A DNA stretch of 64,000 bases from Streptomyces paradoxus. Its GTDB lineage: Bacteria > Actinomycetota > Actinomycetes > Streptomycetales > Streptomycetaceae. The stretch spans positions 372,001 through 436,000 of the forward strand of contig NZ_JACHGV010000004.1 of assembly GCF_014202475.1 (NCBI RefSeq), in the 5' to 3' direction. Within the stretch, counting starts at the first letter, position 1. Every line of letters begins with the position of its first letter. The position numbers were made by a program, and so were the translations under genes. This document shows, piece by piece, positions 24,288 through 35,052 of the stretch. Below the pieces are notes generated by a model. It was not told the DNA's origin and did no database searches. It was given only the letters and a program-made list of their open reading frames with translations.

Positions 24288-25475
24288 ATGAGCACCAAGG
24301 ACTTCATCGAGAAGGACTACTACAAGGTCCTCGGCGTCCCCAAGGACGCCACCGAGGCCGAGATCAAGAAGGCGTACCGGAAGCTCGCCCGCGAGTTCCA
24401 CCCGGACGCCAACAAGGGAAACGTCAAGGCGGAGGAGCGCTTCAAGGAGATCTCCGAGGCCAACGACATCCTCGGCGACCCCAAGAAGCGCAAGGAGTAC
24501 GACGACGCGCGCGCCCTCTTCGGCAACGGCGGCTTCCGCCCGGGGCCGGGCGGCGCGGGCGGCTCCTTCAACTTCGACCTGGGCGACCTCTTCGGAGGCG
24601 GCGCCCAGGGCGGCGGCCAGGGAGCCGGCGGCTTCGGCGGCGGACTCGGTGACGTTTTCGGGGGCCTGTTCAACCGCGGCGGCGCGGGCGGACCGGGGAC
24701 GCGTACGCACCCCCGGCGCGGCCAGGACATCGAGTCCGAGGTCACGCTCAGCTTCACGGAGGCGATCGAGGGCGCGACCGTCCCGCTGCGGATGTCGTCG
24801 CAGTCTCCCTGCAAGGCCTGTTCGGGCACCGGCGACAAGAACGGCACCCCCCGCGTGTGCCCGACCTGCGTCGGCACCGGGCAGGTCGCCCGGGGCAGCG
24901 GCGGCGGCTTCTCCCTGACCGACCCCTGCCCGGACTGCAAGGGCCGCGGCCTGATCGCGGAGAACGCCTGCGAGGTCTGCAAGGGCAGCGGCCGGGCCAA
25001 GTCCTCGCGGACCATGCAGGTGCGCATCCCCGCGGGCGTCAGCGACGGCCAGCGGATCCGGCTGCGCGGCAAGGGCGCGCCGGGCGAGCGCGGCGGCCCC
25101 GCGGGCGATCTGTACGTCGTCGTGCACGTCGACTCCCACCCGGTGTTCGGCCGCAGGGACGACAACCTCACCGTCACCGTCCCGGTCACCTTCACCGAGG
25201 CGGCCCTCGGCGGCGAGGTGCGGGTCCCGACGCTCGGCGGCCCGCCCGTCACGCTGAAGCTGCCCCCCGGCACGCCCAACGGCCGCACCATGCGCGCCCG
25301 GGGCAAGGGCGCGGTCCGCAAGGACGGCACCCGCGGCGACCTCCTGGTCACCGTCGAGGTGAGTGTTCCGAAGGACCTGACGGGGAAGGCTCGTGACGCA
25401 CTCGAGGCGTATCGCGAGGCGACCGCGGGTGAGGACCCGCGGGCGGATCTGTTCCAGGCCGCGAAGGGAGCATGA
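24288..25475 (+). CDS. dnaJ: Co-chaperone DnaJ (Hsp40, type I)
   Basis: This 395-aa type I DnaJ stimulates the DnaK ATPase and delivers substrate. The J domain spans residues 10-75 with HPD at 38-40. A Gly/Phe-rich linker lies at about 80-140. The zinc-binding region has four CxxCxGxG repeats (CKACSGTG, CPTCVGTG, CPDCKGRG, CEVCKGSG). The C-terminal substrate domains include GDLYVVVHVDSHPVFGR. ATG 24288 has a GGAGG-type site upstream. It overlaps hspR by 4 nt at the 3' end. Confidence 0.97.
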   Translation: MSTKDFIEKDYYKVLGVPKDATEAEIKKAYRKLAREFHPDANKGNVKAEERFKEISEANDILGDPKKRKEYDDARALFGNGGFRPGPGGAGGSFNFDLGDLFGGGAQGGGQGAGGFGGGLGDVFGGLFNRGGAGGPGTRTHPRRGQDIESEVTLSFTEAIEGATVPLRMSSQSPCKACSGTGDKNGTPRVCPTCVGTGQVARGSGGGFSLTDPCPDCKGRGLIAENACEVCKGSGRAKSSRTMQVRIPAGVSDGQRIRLRGKGAPGERGGPAGDLYVVVHVDSHPVFGRRDDNLTVTVPVTFTEAALGGEVRVPTLGGPPVTLKLPPGTPNGRTMRARGKGAVRKDGTRGDLLVTVEVSVPKDLTGKARDALEAYREATAGEDPRADLFQAAKGA

Positions 25476-25933
25476 GTCAGATGGACGGTCGTCGACGCAA
25501 CCCGTATGAACTGACCGAGGAGACCCCGGTCTACGTCATCTCGGTGGCGGCCCAGCTGTCCGGCCTGCACCCGCAGACCCTGCGTCAGTACGACCGCCTG
25601 GGCCTGGTGTCCCCGGACCGGACCGCGGGCCGGGGCCGGCGCTACTCGGCCCGCGACATCGAACTGCTGCGCACCGTCCAGCAGTTGTCGCAGGACGAGG
25701 GCATCAACCTGGCCGGAATCAAGCGCATCATCGAACTGGAGAACCAGGTCGCCGCGCTCCAGGCCCGGGTGGCCGAGATGCAGGACGCGCTCGACGGCGC
25801 GGCGGCGGCCATGCGCCAGCGCGAGGCGGCGGTGCACGCGTCGTACCGCCGCGACCTGGTGCCGTACCAGGAGGTGCAGCAGACCAGCGCGCTGGTGGTG
25901 TGGCGGCCGAAGCGGCAGCAGCAGTCCGACTGA
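25472..25933 (+). CDS. hspR: Heat-shock repressor HspR (MerR family)
   Basis: This 153-aa MerR-type repressor binds HAIR sites upstream of dnaK and clpB. The winged HTH is visible in VYVISVAAQLSGLHPQTLRQYDRLGLVSPDRTAGRGRRYSARDIELL. A coiled coil (IIELENQVAALQARVAEMQDAL) mediates dimerisation, and the short tail is the usual HspR length. Its ATG overlaps the dnaJ stop (ATGA). Both HAIR targets lie in this window, at 21705 and 30950, so the whole regulatory circuit is visible here. Confidence 0.96.
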   Translation: MSQMDGRRRNPYELTEETPVYVISVAAQLSGLHPQTLRQYDRLGLVSPDRTAGRGRRYSARDIELLRTVQQLSQDEGINLAGIKRIIELENQVAALQARVAEMQDALDGAAAAMRQREAAVHASYRRDLVPYQEVQQTSALVVWRPKRQQQSD

Positions 25934-25948
25934 CGCGCGTACGCAACG

Positions 25949-25983
25949 GAAAGGGGCCGGGAGCTGACTCCCGGCCCCTTTCG
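25949..25983 (+). terminator. Terminator of the dnaK operon
   Basis: A perfect 13-bp GC-rich stem (25951-25963 with 25968-25980) has a 4-nt loop and a following TTTC, 17 nt after the hspR stop. Confidence 0.9.
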
Positions 25984-26214
25984 TCTGTTTGGAGCGCCTT
26001 GCCCTGGTTTCGCTGGGCCCCCCGTGGATGACCGGGTGGTGCACGCCACTTGAAGATGATTCCGCAGAGTCTTCACAACCGCTGCGGAGCGTGGTGTTGT
26101 CATCTCGTTAAGTGGTTCCGCTTGACGCTGAGGGGCGCGTCCGCGTTGGCTTTTCAGTCACATGGGCACCAAAGCTGCGCCCACGTCCGAATCACACGCG
26201 AAGTGAGCCCCCGC

Positions 26215-27321
26215 ATGCGTCGTATCGCCATATCCGTGGCAGCCGCCACGATTTCCGTCACGCTCGCCGGCTGCGGCGTGCTCAACGCGACGGGGAGCAG
26301 TGACGACGCGAGTCCGGCGAAGGGCAACGACATCACCGTCGGGCTCCTGCTGCCGGAGAAAGCCAACACGCGCTACGAGAACTTCGACTACCCGATCATC
26401 AAGACGAAGGTCGAGTCGCTCACCAACGACAAGGGCCGCGTCGAGTACGCCAACGCCGAGGCGAGCTCGGACAAGCAGGCGACCCAGCTGCAGCAGATGA
26501 TCGACGACCGGGTCGACGTGATCCTGCTGGACGCCGTCGACTCGAAGGCCATCGCGAGCGGCGTGAAGAAGGCGAAGGAGGCCGGCATCCCGGTCATCGC
26601 CTACGACCGGCTGGCCGAGGGCCCGATCGACGCGTACATCTCCTTCGACAACGAGCTGGTCGGCGAGGTCCAGGGCCGCACGCTGCTGGAGGCCATCGGC
26701 GAGAAGGCGAGCCTCTCCGACAAGATCGTCATGATGAACGGCTCGTCGACGGACCCGAACGCCAAGCAGTTCAAGGCGGGGGCCATGTCCGAGCTGAACG
26801 GCAAGGTGACGATCGCCGCGTCCTTCGACACCAAGGACTGGAAGCCGGAGAACGCCCAGGCCAACATGGCCGAGGCGATCCGGAAGATCGGCAAGGGCAA
26901 CATCGCGGCGGTGTACTCCGCCAACGACGGCATGGCGGGCGGCATCCTCGAGGCGCTGCAGGCCGCGGGCGTGACCGAGCTGCCGCCGATCACCGGGCAG
27001 GACGCGGAGCTGCCGGCGGTCCAGCGGATCATCAGCGGCGAGCAGTACATGAGCGTGTACAAGTCCTACCCGCAGGAGGCGGAGAACGCCGCGGAGATGG
27101 CGGTCGCCAAGGTCCAGGGCCGCGACATCCAGTTCGCCGCCCTCACCCGCGACAAGGTCGACAGCCCCACGCACAAGGGCATCCCGGCACAGCTCGTGCC
27201 CGTGGTCGCGCTCACCAAGGAGAACATCAAGGACACGGTGGTCGCGGACGACATCTACAAGCTGGCGGACATCTGCACGGCCGAGTACAAGGCGGCGTGC
27301 CGGGCCATCGGCCTGAAGTAG
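26215..27321 (+). CDS. Sugar ABC transporter substrate-binding lipoprotein (XylF/periplasmic-binding-protein-like)
   Basis: This 368-aa protein has a lipobox at the end of its signal (MRRIAISVAAATISVTLAGC), so it is membrane-anchored outside the cell. It has the type I periplasmic-binding fold: VGLLLPEKANTRYENFDYP, IDDRVDVILLDAVDSKAI, GIPVIAYDRLAEGPIDAYISFDNELVG, and YSANDGMAGGILEALQAAGV, with GQDAELPAVQRIISGEQYMSVYK near the hinge. This is the xylose/D-sugar-binding subgroup. No permease or ATPase gene is adjacent, so it must work with a transporter encoded elsewhere. ATG 26215 is chosen for the signal peptide; GTG 26203 is an in-frame alternative. Confidence 0.9.
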   Translation: MRRIAISVAAATISVTLAGCGVLNATGSSDDASPAKGNDITVGLLLPEKANTRYENFDYPIIKTKVESLTNDKGRVEYANAEASSDKQATQLQQMIDDRVDVILLDAVDSKAIASGVKKAKEAGIPVIAYDRLAEGPIDAYISFDNELVGEVQGRTLLEAIGEKASLSDKIVMMNGSSTDPNAKQFKAGAMSELNGKVTIAASFDTKDWKPENAQANMAEAIRKIGKGNIAAVYSANDGMAGGILEALQAAGVTELPPITGQDAELPAVQRIISGEQYMSVYKSYPQEAENAAEMAVAKVQGRDIQFAALTRDKVDSPTHKGIPAQLVPVVALTKENIKDTVVADDIYKLADICTAEYKAACRAIGLK

Positions 27322-27325
27322 CCGC

Positions 27326-27350
27326 GCCCCCGGCGCACATCGCGCCGGGC
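27326..27350 (+). terminator. Hairpin after the sugar-binding lipoprotein gene
   Basis: An 8-bp GC stem, CCCGGCGC (27329-27336) with GCGCCGGG (27342-27349), has a 5-nt loop, just after the stop codon. Confidence 0.6.
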
Positions 27351-27520
27351 TCACCCACCCCCCGGCCGGCGGCCGCGACAGGGCGATCCGGCGCCCGGAG
27401 ATACCGGTGCGTACCGGTGGTTTCCGGTGGTCGCCGCGCGGGGAGCCGTGTTGCGGAGCACGTCCCGTCCGCGCATAGTTGCGCTGCGGAAAGACGGCGA
27501 AACCGGGGGTGGGATGGGCG

Positions 27521-28564
27521 ATGGCCGGGCACGGGGCGGAGCAGCATCCACACGGTGCAGACCGACTGTGCGAGGCCGGGGACCGCGTGTATTCCCGGGC
27601 CGTACGGCGCGGCCGGGTGCCGCGCCGGGATGCCGATCCGGTGCCCTGCCTGCTGGAACTCGCCTTGCTGCACCCGGATCCCGACGACATGGACTGGCTG
27701 GTGCCGACCTCCCCGCAGGAGGTCATGACCCGGCTGCTGCGCGGGATGCACGACGAGGTCAGCGCCAGCCAGCGGCGGGTGGGTTCGGCCGTCGCGGCCG
27801 TCGAGTGGTACGCCGGGCTGGGCCGCCAGGTGCGGCCGGCCGCGCCGGCGGCTGAGGGCCCCGCGATCCGGGTCCTGGACGGACTCGCCCGGATCCAGGC
27901 CGCGATGGACGAGGCGACCCAGGCGTGCACGGCCGAGGTGCTCACGGTCCAGCCCGGCGGCATCCGCCGCGAGGCGGAACTCTCCGAGGGGCTGCACCGG
28001 GCGCTGGCGCTGCGCGGCCGGGGCGTGCGGATGCGGGACCTGTACACGCATGTCGCCCGGCACGGGCAGGGCTTGCTGAACTATCTGGAGCTGATGGGCG
28101 ACGCGGTGGAGGCGCGCACACTGGACGAGGTGATCGACCGGCTGATCCTCTTCGACCGGACGGTGGCGTTCATCCCCGCCAACACCGACCGCACGATGGC
28201 CCTCGAGCTACGGCATCCGGCGATCGTCGAGTACCTCGTCACGGTCTTCGACCGGCTGTGGCGCCTGGCCATCCCCCTCAAGGCCCCGCTCCCCGACACC
28301 GGCATCGAGGGCATCTCCCACCGTGAGCAGTCCATCGCGGCGCTGCTGGCGGAGGGGCATCAGGACGCCGTCATCGCCGAGCGGCTGGGCATAAGCGTCC
28401 GGACCTGCCGGGCCCACATCGCGCGCCTGTCGGAGACGCTGGGGGCGGCCAGCCGTACGCAACTCGGCGTGCGCATCGCCCAGGCGGGCCTCGACGGCCC
28501 GCCCCCCTCGGCCGCCTCCCCGTCCCTCAGCGTCCCTGATCAAGGATCCCGGACCGCCCGATGA
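27521..28564 (+). CDS. LuxR-type regulator with large N-terminal domain (copy A)
   Basis: From ATG 27521 this is a 347-aa protein. The N-terminal 250 residues hold an uncharacterised helical domain with motifs shared with copy B at 28661-29620 (LELALLHPDPDD, ACTAEVLTVQPGG, VRMRDLYTHVARH, IDRLILFDRTVAFIPAN, ALELRHPAIVEYLV). The C-terminal LuxR HTH is EQSIAALLAEGHQDAVIAERLGISVRTCRAHIARL. No phosphoacceptor receiver domain is present, so it is not a typical response regulator. A GTG at 27509 is an alternative start. It converges on copy B, and their 3' ends flank a third decayed copy. Confidence 0.86.
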   Translation: MAGHGAEQHPHGADRLCEAGDRVYSRAVRRGRVPRRDADPVPCLLELALLHPDPDDMDWLVPTSPQEVMTRLLRGMHDEVSASQRRVGSAVAAVEWYAGLGRQVRPAAPAAEGPAIRVLDGLARIQAAMDEATQACTAEVLTVQPGGIRREAELSEGLHRALALRGRGVRMRDLYTHVARHGQGLLNYLELMGDAVEARTLDEVIDRLILFDRTVAFIPANTDRTMALELRHPAIVEYLVTVFDRLWRLAIPLKAPLPDTGIEGISHREQSIAALLAEGHQDAVIAERLGISVRTCRAHIARLSETLGAASRTQLGVRIAQAGLDGPPPSAASPSLSVPDQGSRTAR

Positions 28565-28643
28565 GATACCCGGGCTGCGCCCTGCTCCGACTGCCCAGCG
28601 TCGCCGCGAGTTTGGCGATGTGCACGCGGGCGGTACGTCTCCC
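28527..28643 (-). pseudogene. Third LuxR copy, only the end of the HTH left
   Basis: The minus strand encodes 38 codons then TGA. The peptide segments RTARVHIAKLAATLGS and YLIGRSGILDQ match the end of copy B (RTCRAHIAKLASALGS, YLIARSGILKQ) almost residue for residue. It begins within about 20 nt after the copy B stop and runs under the 3' end of copy A. It is the remains of a tandem duplicate on the minus strand, reduced to its recognition helix region. Confidence 0.75.
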
Positions 28644-28660
28644 GGTGCGCGCCCGGGAGG

Positions 28661-29620
28661 TCAACCGGCGACACCTTCCTCATCCTGCTTCAGGATGCCG
28701 GACCGGGCGATGAGGTACCCCAGTTGGGCACGGCTGCCGCTGCCGAGGGCGGACGCGAGCTTGGCTATGTGGGCCCGGCAGGTGCGTACGTTCATGCCGA
28801 GGCGCCGGGCGATGGCCTCGTCCACGTGCCCCTCGACCAGGAGCTTGGCGATGGAGTACTGGATCTCCGTGATGCCGTCGCGGGCGGTCTCGTACGGTGT
28901 GCCGGTGCTGAGCGGGACCGACCGGTCCCACAAGTACTCGAAGAGCTTGATGAGGTAGCGGACCAGACCGGGGTGGCGCAGTTCCAGGGCGACCTGCTGA
29001 TCGTCGCGGGCGGGGATGAAGGCGACGGACTCGTCGCAGATGATCAGGCGCTCGACGAGTTCGTCGATGGTGCGGTACTCCGCCTTGCCGTTGGAGAGCT
29101 GGGCCGCGTAGGCGAGTTGCTCGGGGTTGTAGCGGGCGGTGTGCTGATACAGGGTGCGGATGCGCACACCGCGTTCGATCAGCGGCCGGTCGCGCTCCAG
29201 GCCGAGCAGGAGGCTGCGTTCGGACATCCGGTCGGTGGGCTGGACGGTGAGCATCTCCGTCTGGCATTGCAAAGTGGCCATGTTGAGTGCGGCGTTGATT
29301 CGTTCGCCGCCTTCCAGCACAGTGATGGCGTCACTGGTGGCGGCCAGCTGGGTGCCCAGGGTCATGAACGGCTCGAAGGTCTCGGCGAGGCCGGTCGCCA
29401 GGCGCCGGCGGTCGGCTATCTCCTGCTCCAGCGGGTTGAGCTGCCGGGACAGGGCGACCGCGGGGGGCACCGGCCGCAGCCAGCCGGGGTCGTCCGGGTC
29501 GGGGTGGAGCAGGGCGAACTCCATCAGGCACGGAGCGGGCGCCACGTCCTCGCGTGCGATGCGTCCGGCGCGCAGTGCGGCGGCATACAGACGGCCGCCC
29601 TCGTCGCACCACTGGGTCAT
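28661..29620 (-). CDS. LuxR-type regulator with large N-terminal domain (copy B)
   Basis: From ATG 29620 this is a 319-aa paralogue of copy A (MEFALLHPDPDDPGWLRPV, QCQTEMLTVQPTD, GVRIRTLYQHTARYNPEQL, LIICDESVAFIPARDD, ALELRHPGLVRYLIKLFEYLWDR). Its C-terminal LuxR HTH is QYSIAKLLVEGHVDEAIARRLGMNVRTCRAHIAKL. The frame is open up to 29686, but residues before MTQWCDEGG do not match copy A. An AAGGAG lies 15 nt upstream of the chosen start. It is divergent from a small exported peptide gene at 29773, the likely target or signal. Confidence 0.84.
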   Translation of the reverse strand: MTQWCDEGGRLYAAALRAGRIAREDVAPAPCLMEFALLHPDPDDPGWLRPVPPAVALSRQLNPLEQEIADRRRLATGLAETFEPFMTLGTQLAATSDAITVLEGGERINAALNMATLQCQTEMLTVQPTDRMSERSLLLGLERDRPLIERGVRIRTLYQHTARYNPEQLAYAAQLSNGKAEYRTIDELVERLIICDESVAFIPARDDQQVALELRHPGLVRYLIKLFEYLWDRSVPLSTGTPYETARDGITEIQYSIAKLLVEGHVDEAIARRLGMNVRTCRAHIAKLASALGSGSRAQLGYLIARSGILKQDEEGVAG

Positions 29621-29772
29621 CGCATGGGGATGTGTCTCCTTAGTCCGATTCGATGTCAAATCTCCACCCCCCAGGGTCCTGAACATGCAGGAACATGATG
29701 CATCGATTGTGTGGCCATGACGTGCCCGAATGAGCCATCGTCGTACTCGACGGGGGAAAAGGGGACCTTCAA

Positions 29773-29988
29773 GTGAGGACGAAGCCGACTATGCGTAACA
29801 GAATGCTTCGCTCGGTGCTTGTCGCCGCCTTCTCCGCCGTTGTAGCCCTCGGTGCGCTGAGTGGCTTCTCCGATGTGAAGGACGAGGTTCGGGCGAACAG
29901 CAGCTGGCCGTCCGTCGCCGTGAACAGCGCTCAGGGGGCGGAGAACAGCAGCTGGCCGAGCTCCGGGGCAGCCGGATCCGGGAGCTGA
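29773..29988 (+). CDS. 71-aa exported peptide with two NSSWPS motifs
   Basis: GTG 29773 (ATG 29791 in frame) encodes a basic N terminus and a hydrophobic signal helix (MLRSVLVAAFSAVVALGALSGF). A short mature part carries two copies of NSSWPS at residues 42-47 and 58-63. The size, export signal, repeat and position divergent from a LuxR regulator suggest a signalling or structural peptide; this is inference. It is 2 nt before the next gene, so they are co-transcribed. No family is recognised. Confidence 0.7.
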   Translation: MRTKPTMRNRMLRSVLVAAFSAVVALGALSGFSDVKDEVRANSSWPSVAVNSAQGAENSSWPSSGAAGSGS

Positions 29989-29990
29989 CC

Positions 29991-30326
29991 GTGACCACTC
30001 CACCCGACGACCGCTCCTTCCGCCGCGAGATGGCCACGGCCTACCGCTCCGGCTGGCACTTCATCGACCTGGTCACCGCCATCCCCCACAGTGGTGACTC
30101 GTTGATGGTGACCGTGTTCGGCGAGCCGGTGGTCGTCACGCGGGACGAGGACGAGGACGTACGGGCGTACCGGTGTCTGCGGCGGCCTCGGGGGGCGCCG
30201 CAGCCGGTGCGGTGCGCCGTACGGTACGGAATGATCTTTGTGAACCTGGACCAACGGGACCACCAGCAGGTGGAGGCCGACTCCCCTCCCCCGAGGACCA
30301 TCTCTGCCACCCCCCGCAGTGCCTGA
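29991..30326 (+). CDS. Short Rieske-fold-like protein without cluster ligands
   Basis: GTG 29991, after GGGAG, gives 111 aa. Residues 8-85 follow the start of ring-hydroxylating dioxygenase alpha subunits: AYRSGWHFIDLVTAIPHSGDSLMVTVFGEPVVVTRDEDEDVRAYRCLRRPRG, then YGMIFVNLD. The Cys-x-His and Cys-x2-His iron ligands are absent, for example RRPRG where CPHRG is expected. It probably keeps the beta fold but binds no [2Fe-2S]. The role is unknown. It is co-transcribed with the exported peptide. Confidence 0.6.
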   Translation: MTTPPDDRSFRREMATAYRSGWHFIDLVTAIPHSGDSLMVTVFGEPVVVTRDEDEDVRAYRCLRRPRGAPQPVRCAVRYGMIFVNLDQRDHQQVEADSPPPRTISATPRSA

Positions 30327-30493
30327 CGCGATTCCCCCGTCGTAACAGATCGCTCAGGTGCTTCCCCCCGCAGCGGCGTCACCGTGACCTGAACACGGTG
30401 ACGCCGCTGCAGTTTTCGGGGACATTTCCGGGTATCGACCCCAAGCGGTGGTGGCTGGATCCAGTCGATCACCGGTGTGGATTTTCACTTCGC

Positions 30494-30910
30494 TCAACCT
30501 CGCCCCATCGCCCGCGTCAGGTGGATCTCGATCACCACGCGCGCCGGGTTCGGCGACGGCGTCCTGCCGTAGCGCTCCGCGTAGCGCCGCTCCGCCTCGG
30601 CCACCCGGTCCGGCTCGTCGCGGACGAAGGCCCGGCCCTCCAGTGTCGCCCAGCGGCGGCCCTCCAGCTGGCAGACGGCGACGGCCGCCCCCTGGTCCCC
30701 GGCCGCCCGCACGTACCGCACCTTCGCGCTCGCCCGGTTGGTGATCACCCGAGCGAGACGGGCCTCGGGATCGTATGTGACCCCGACGGGTACCAGATGC
30801 GGAGTGCCGTCCGGGCGGGGAGTCGTCAGGGTGCACAGGTGCCGCTCCCGCCAGAAGCTGAGATACGACGGGTCCGGAGCCCCGGGGTCGACGGAGTACT
30901 TGGTCGCCAT
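30494..30910 (-). CDS. PPOX-class F420/FMN-binding split-barrel oxidoreductase
   Basis: This 138-aa protein has a pyridoxamine-5'-phosphate-oxidase-like split beta-barrel: FWRERHLCTLTTPRPDGTPHLVPVGVTYDPEARLARVITNRASAKVRYVRA, then VCQLEGRRWATLEGRAFV, and a helix RVAEAERRYAERYGRTPSPNPARVVIEIHL. It is typical of the actinobacterial TIGR03618-type F420-dependent group. It is cytoplasmic and the substrate is unknown. ATG 30910 lies 40 bp from the clpB HAIR operator, so the divergent intergenic region may place it partly under HspR influence. Bases 30327-30493 hold nothing clear. Confidence 0.86.
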   Translation of the reverse strand: MATKYSVDPGAPDPSYLSFWRERHLCTLTTPRPDGTPHLVPVGVTYDPEARLARVITNRASAKVRYVRAAGDQGAAVAVCQLEGRRWATLEGRAFVRDEPDRVAEAERRYAERYGRTPSPNPARVVIEIHLTRAMGRG

Positions 30911-30949
30911 GCCCCGGAACTTAGACCCCCCGTGCCTCCCGGAACCGTC

Positions 30950-30970
30950 CTTGAGTGCACTAGACTCAAC
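30950..30970 (+). promoter_or_regulatory. HAIR operator (HspR) for clpB
   Basis: CTTGAGT, 7 nt, ACTCAAC matches the HspR-associated inverted repeat with one outer mismatch. It is 44 bp before the clpB GTG and 40 bp before the divergent oxidoreductase start. Confidence 0.9.
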
Positions 30971-31014
30971 TTTGTGCAAGCCGTTCGGGTCAGTGCAAGG
31001 AGGAGAACGCGAAC

Positions 31015-33612
<2,598 letters not shown>

Positions 33613-33634
33613 CGGCCGCTCACGCGCTGGACGG

Positions 33635-33665
33635 CGGCCCGCCCCGCACATGCGGGGCGGGCCGT
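33635..33665 (+). terminator. Terminator of clpB
   Basis: A long GC stem (33636-33648 with 33651-33663) has a minimal loop, 23 nt after the stop. The rest of 33613-34247 (about 630 bp) shows no supportable gene; its open frames are Arg/Pro/Gly-rich and have no ribosome binding site. Confidence 0.75.
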
Positions 33666-34247
33666 TTGGGCAGGGCGGGCCGTTGCGCAGGGCGGGCCGT
33701 GTGCCGCTCCGCCGGATGCCACGCCCGGGCATGGTGCCCGGCGGGGTTCGGGACCTCGTCCGCGACGCCGCCGCCCGGACGCGATGTATCCGGCCAACTC
33801 GCCGCGCCGTCCGTACGCTGCGGCCCTTCCGTTTCACGGCACCGTCGCTGTGTGCGGCCTTGTTCGAACGGCCTTCCGGTTTTCAGCCGCCGGTTCCGCT
33901 CCCCTGGCGGTTATCGGCCATGTCCTCTTGGCTCACTGTCGGCGTGTTGCCGGTGTGCCTAAAGTGACCGGGCTGCCAGTGAAGTGGACCTGACCAGTCC
34001 GTCCTGGTGCGTTGACCATCCACGGGGGGATTCAGCCATGCACGTCATCCTGCGCGCCTTCACGCCGCCACCTGCCCGCTGACGGGGAGGGAGCACCTCG
34101 CGGCCCGCGCCCGGAACAGCGGCGCTCCCGCACGGCGATGAACGCGTCCGCGTTCTCCGGCCGACGCTCCTTCGCACAGGTGACCAGCCCTCGGCCGGTG
34201 CCCTGCCCAGCCCTCGCGTGTATCCACTCCAGCAAGAAGGAATGCCC

Positions 34248-34775
34248 ATGCGCAAGCTCCTGACCGCAGCCGGTCTCACCTCGTCCGCCGTCGCGCTCGG
34301 CGTGCTGTTCGCCGGCCCGGCCGCCGCCTGGACGGCCTCGTCCCAGTTCGACGTCGTCTTCCCCGGCCAGAAGCCGCAGACGACCTACTACGTGGAGAAC
34401 ACCGGCGCGAACACCACGTCGACCGGCAACATGACCGGGAAGTCGGTCGTCTACTGGCAGCTCGGCGTCAACCAGGTGATCGACGACTCGAAGCGGTTCA
34501 CCAGCTTCAAGATCACCACCCGCATCGAGGCCCGCCTCGGCAAGGACGGGGACGACGAGGTCATCACCAAGAAGACGTGTGACATGACCACGGCCATCAA
34601 TGAGCGCTACGCGTGGTCCTACGACTCCCCGGAGAACACCTGCGTCGCCCCGTCCACCGTCTACGACGGTGAGCTGTGGTGGTCGTCGGACGCCACGGTC
34701 GTCTACGACATCGAGGGAGACGGCAAGGGCGCCATCACCCAGGAACTCGCGGGCACCACCCTGATCCACGGCTGA
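34248..34775 (+). CDS. Secreted hypothetical protein
   Basis: This 175-aa product from ATG 34248 follows AAGAAGGA at a good distance (ATG 34242 in frame is too close). The signal peptide RKLLTAAGLTSSAVALGVLFAGPAAA is followed by a mature domain rich in Thr, Tyr and beta-forming residues (FDVVFPGQKPQTTYYVENTGANTTS, VYWQLGVNQVIDD, LWWSSDATVVYDIEGDG). Two Cys (in KKTCDM and ENTCVAP) could form a disulfide. No family is recognised; an immunoglobulin-like or beta-sandwich fold is plausible. Bases 34776-35052 hold nothing clear. Confidence 0.78.
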   Translation: MRKLLTAAGLTSSAVALGVLFAGPAAAWTASSQFDVVFPGQKPQTTYYVENTGANTTSTGNMTGKSVVYWQLGVNQVIDDSKRFTSFKITTRIEARLGKDGDDEVITKKTCDMTTAINERYAWSYDSPENTCVAPSTVYDGELWWSSDATVVYDIEGDGKGAITQELAGTTLIHG

Positions 34776-35052
34776 CGGGCGGAGCGCATGACCCGCACGC
34801 GGGTGACGCGCCCCCACCCGATGATCGCCGAGTACCGACCTGCGCCCCGGGCCCGTCGAGGACCGGGTCCGGCGGCCACGTCTTCGAGGTCCGGCGCGCC
34901 TGACAGGTGCGCCGGGGCTCCGGCGAGGTACCCGGTGTTTCCGCCGACCGGCCGGATCCTGTCAGCCGTGGGCTGACGGGGCCGGTCCGGGCTTGCCACC
35001 CCCCTCCCTGCATGGGGGAGGATGGCGGAATCCGTACGAAGGGAAATTCACG

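Noticed and set aside
33650..34230. Several 70-180-codon frames between clpB and the secreted protein gene
   Set aside because: The products are Arg/Pro/Cys-rich with no start signal, overlap the clpB terminator, and look like random high-GC frames.
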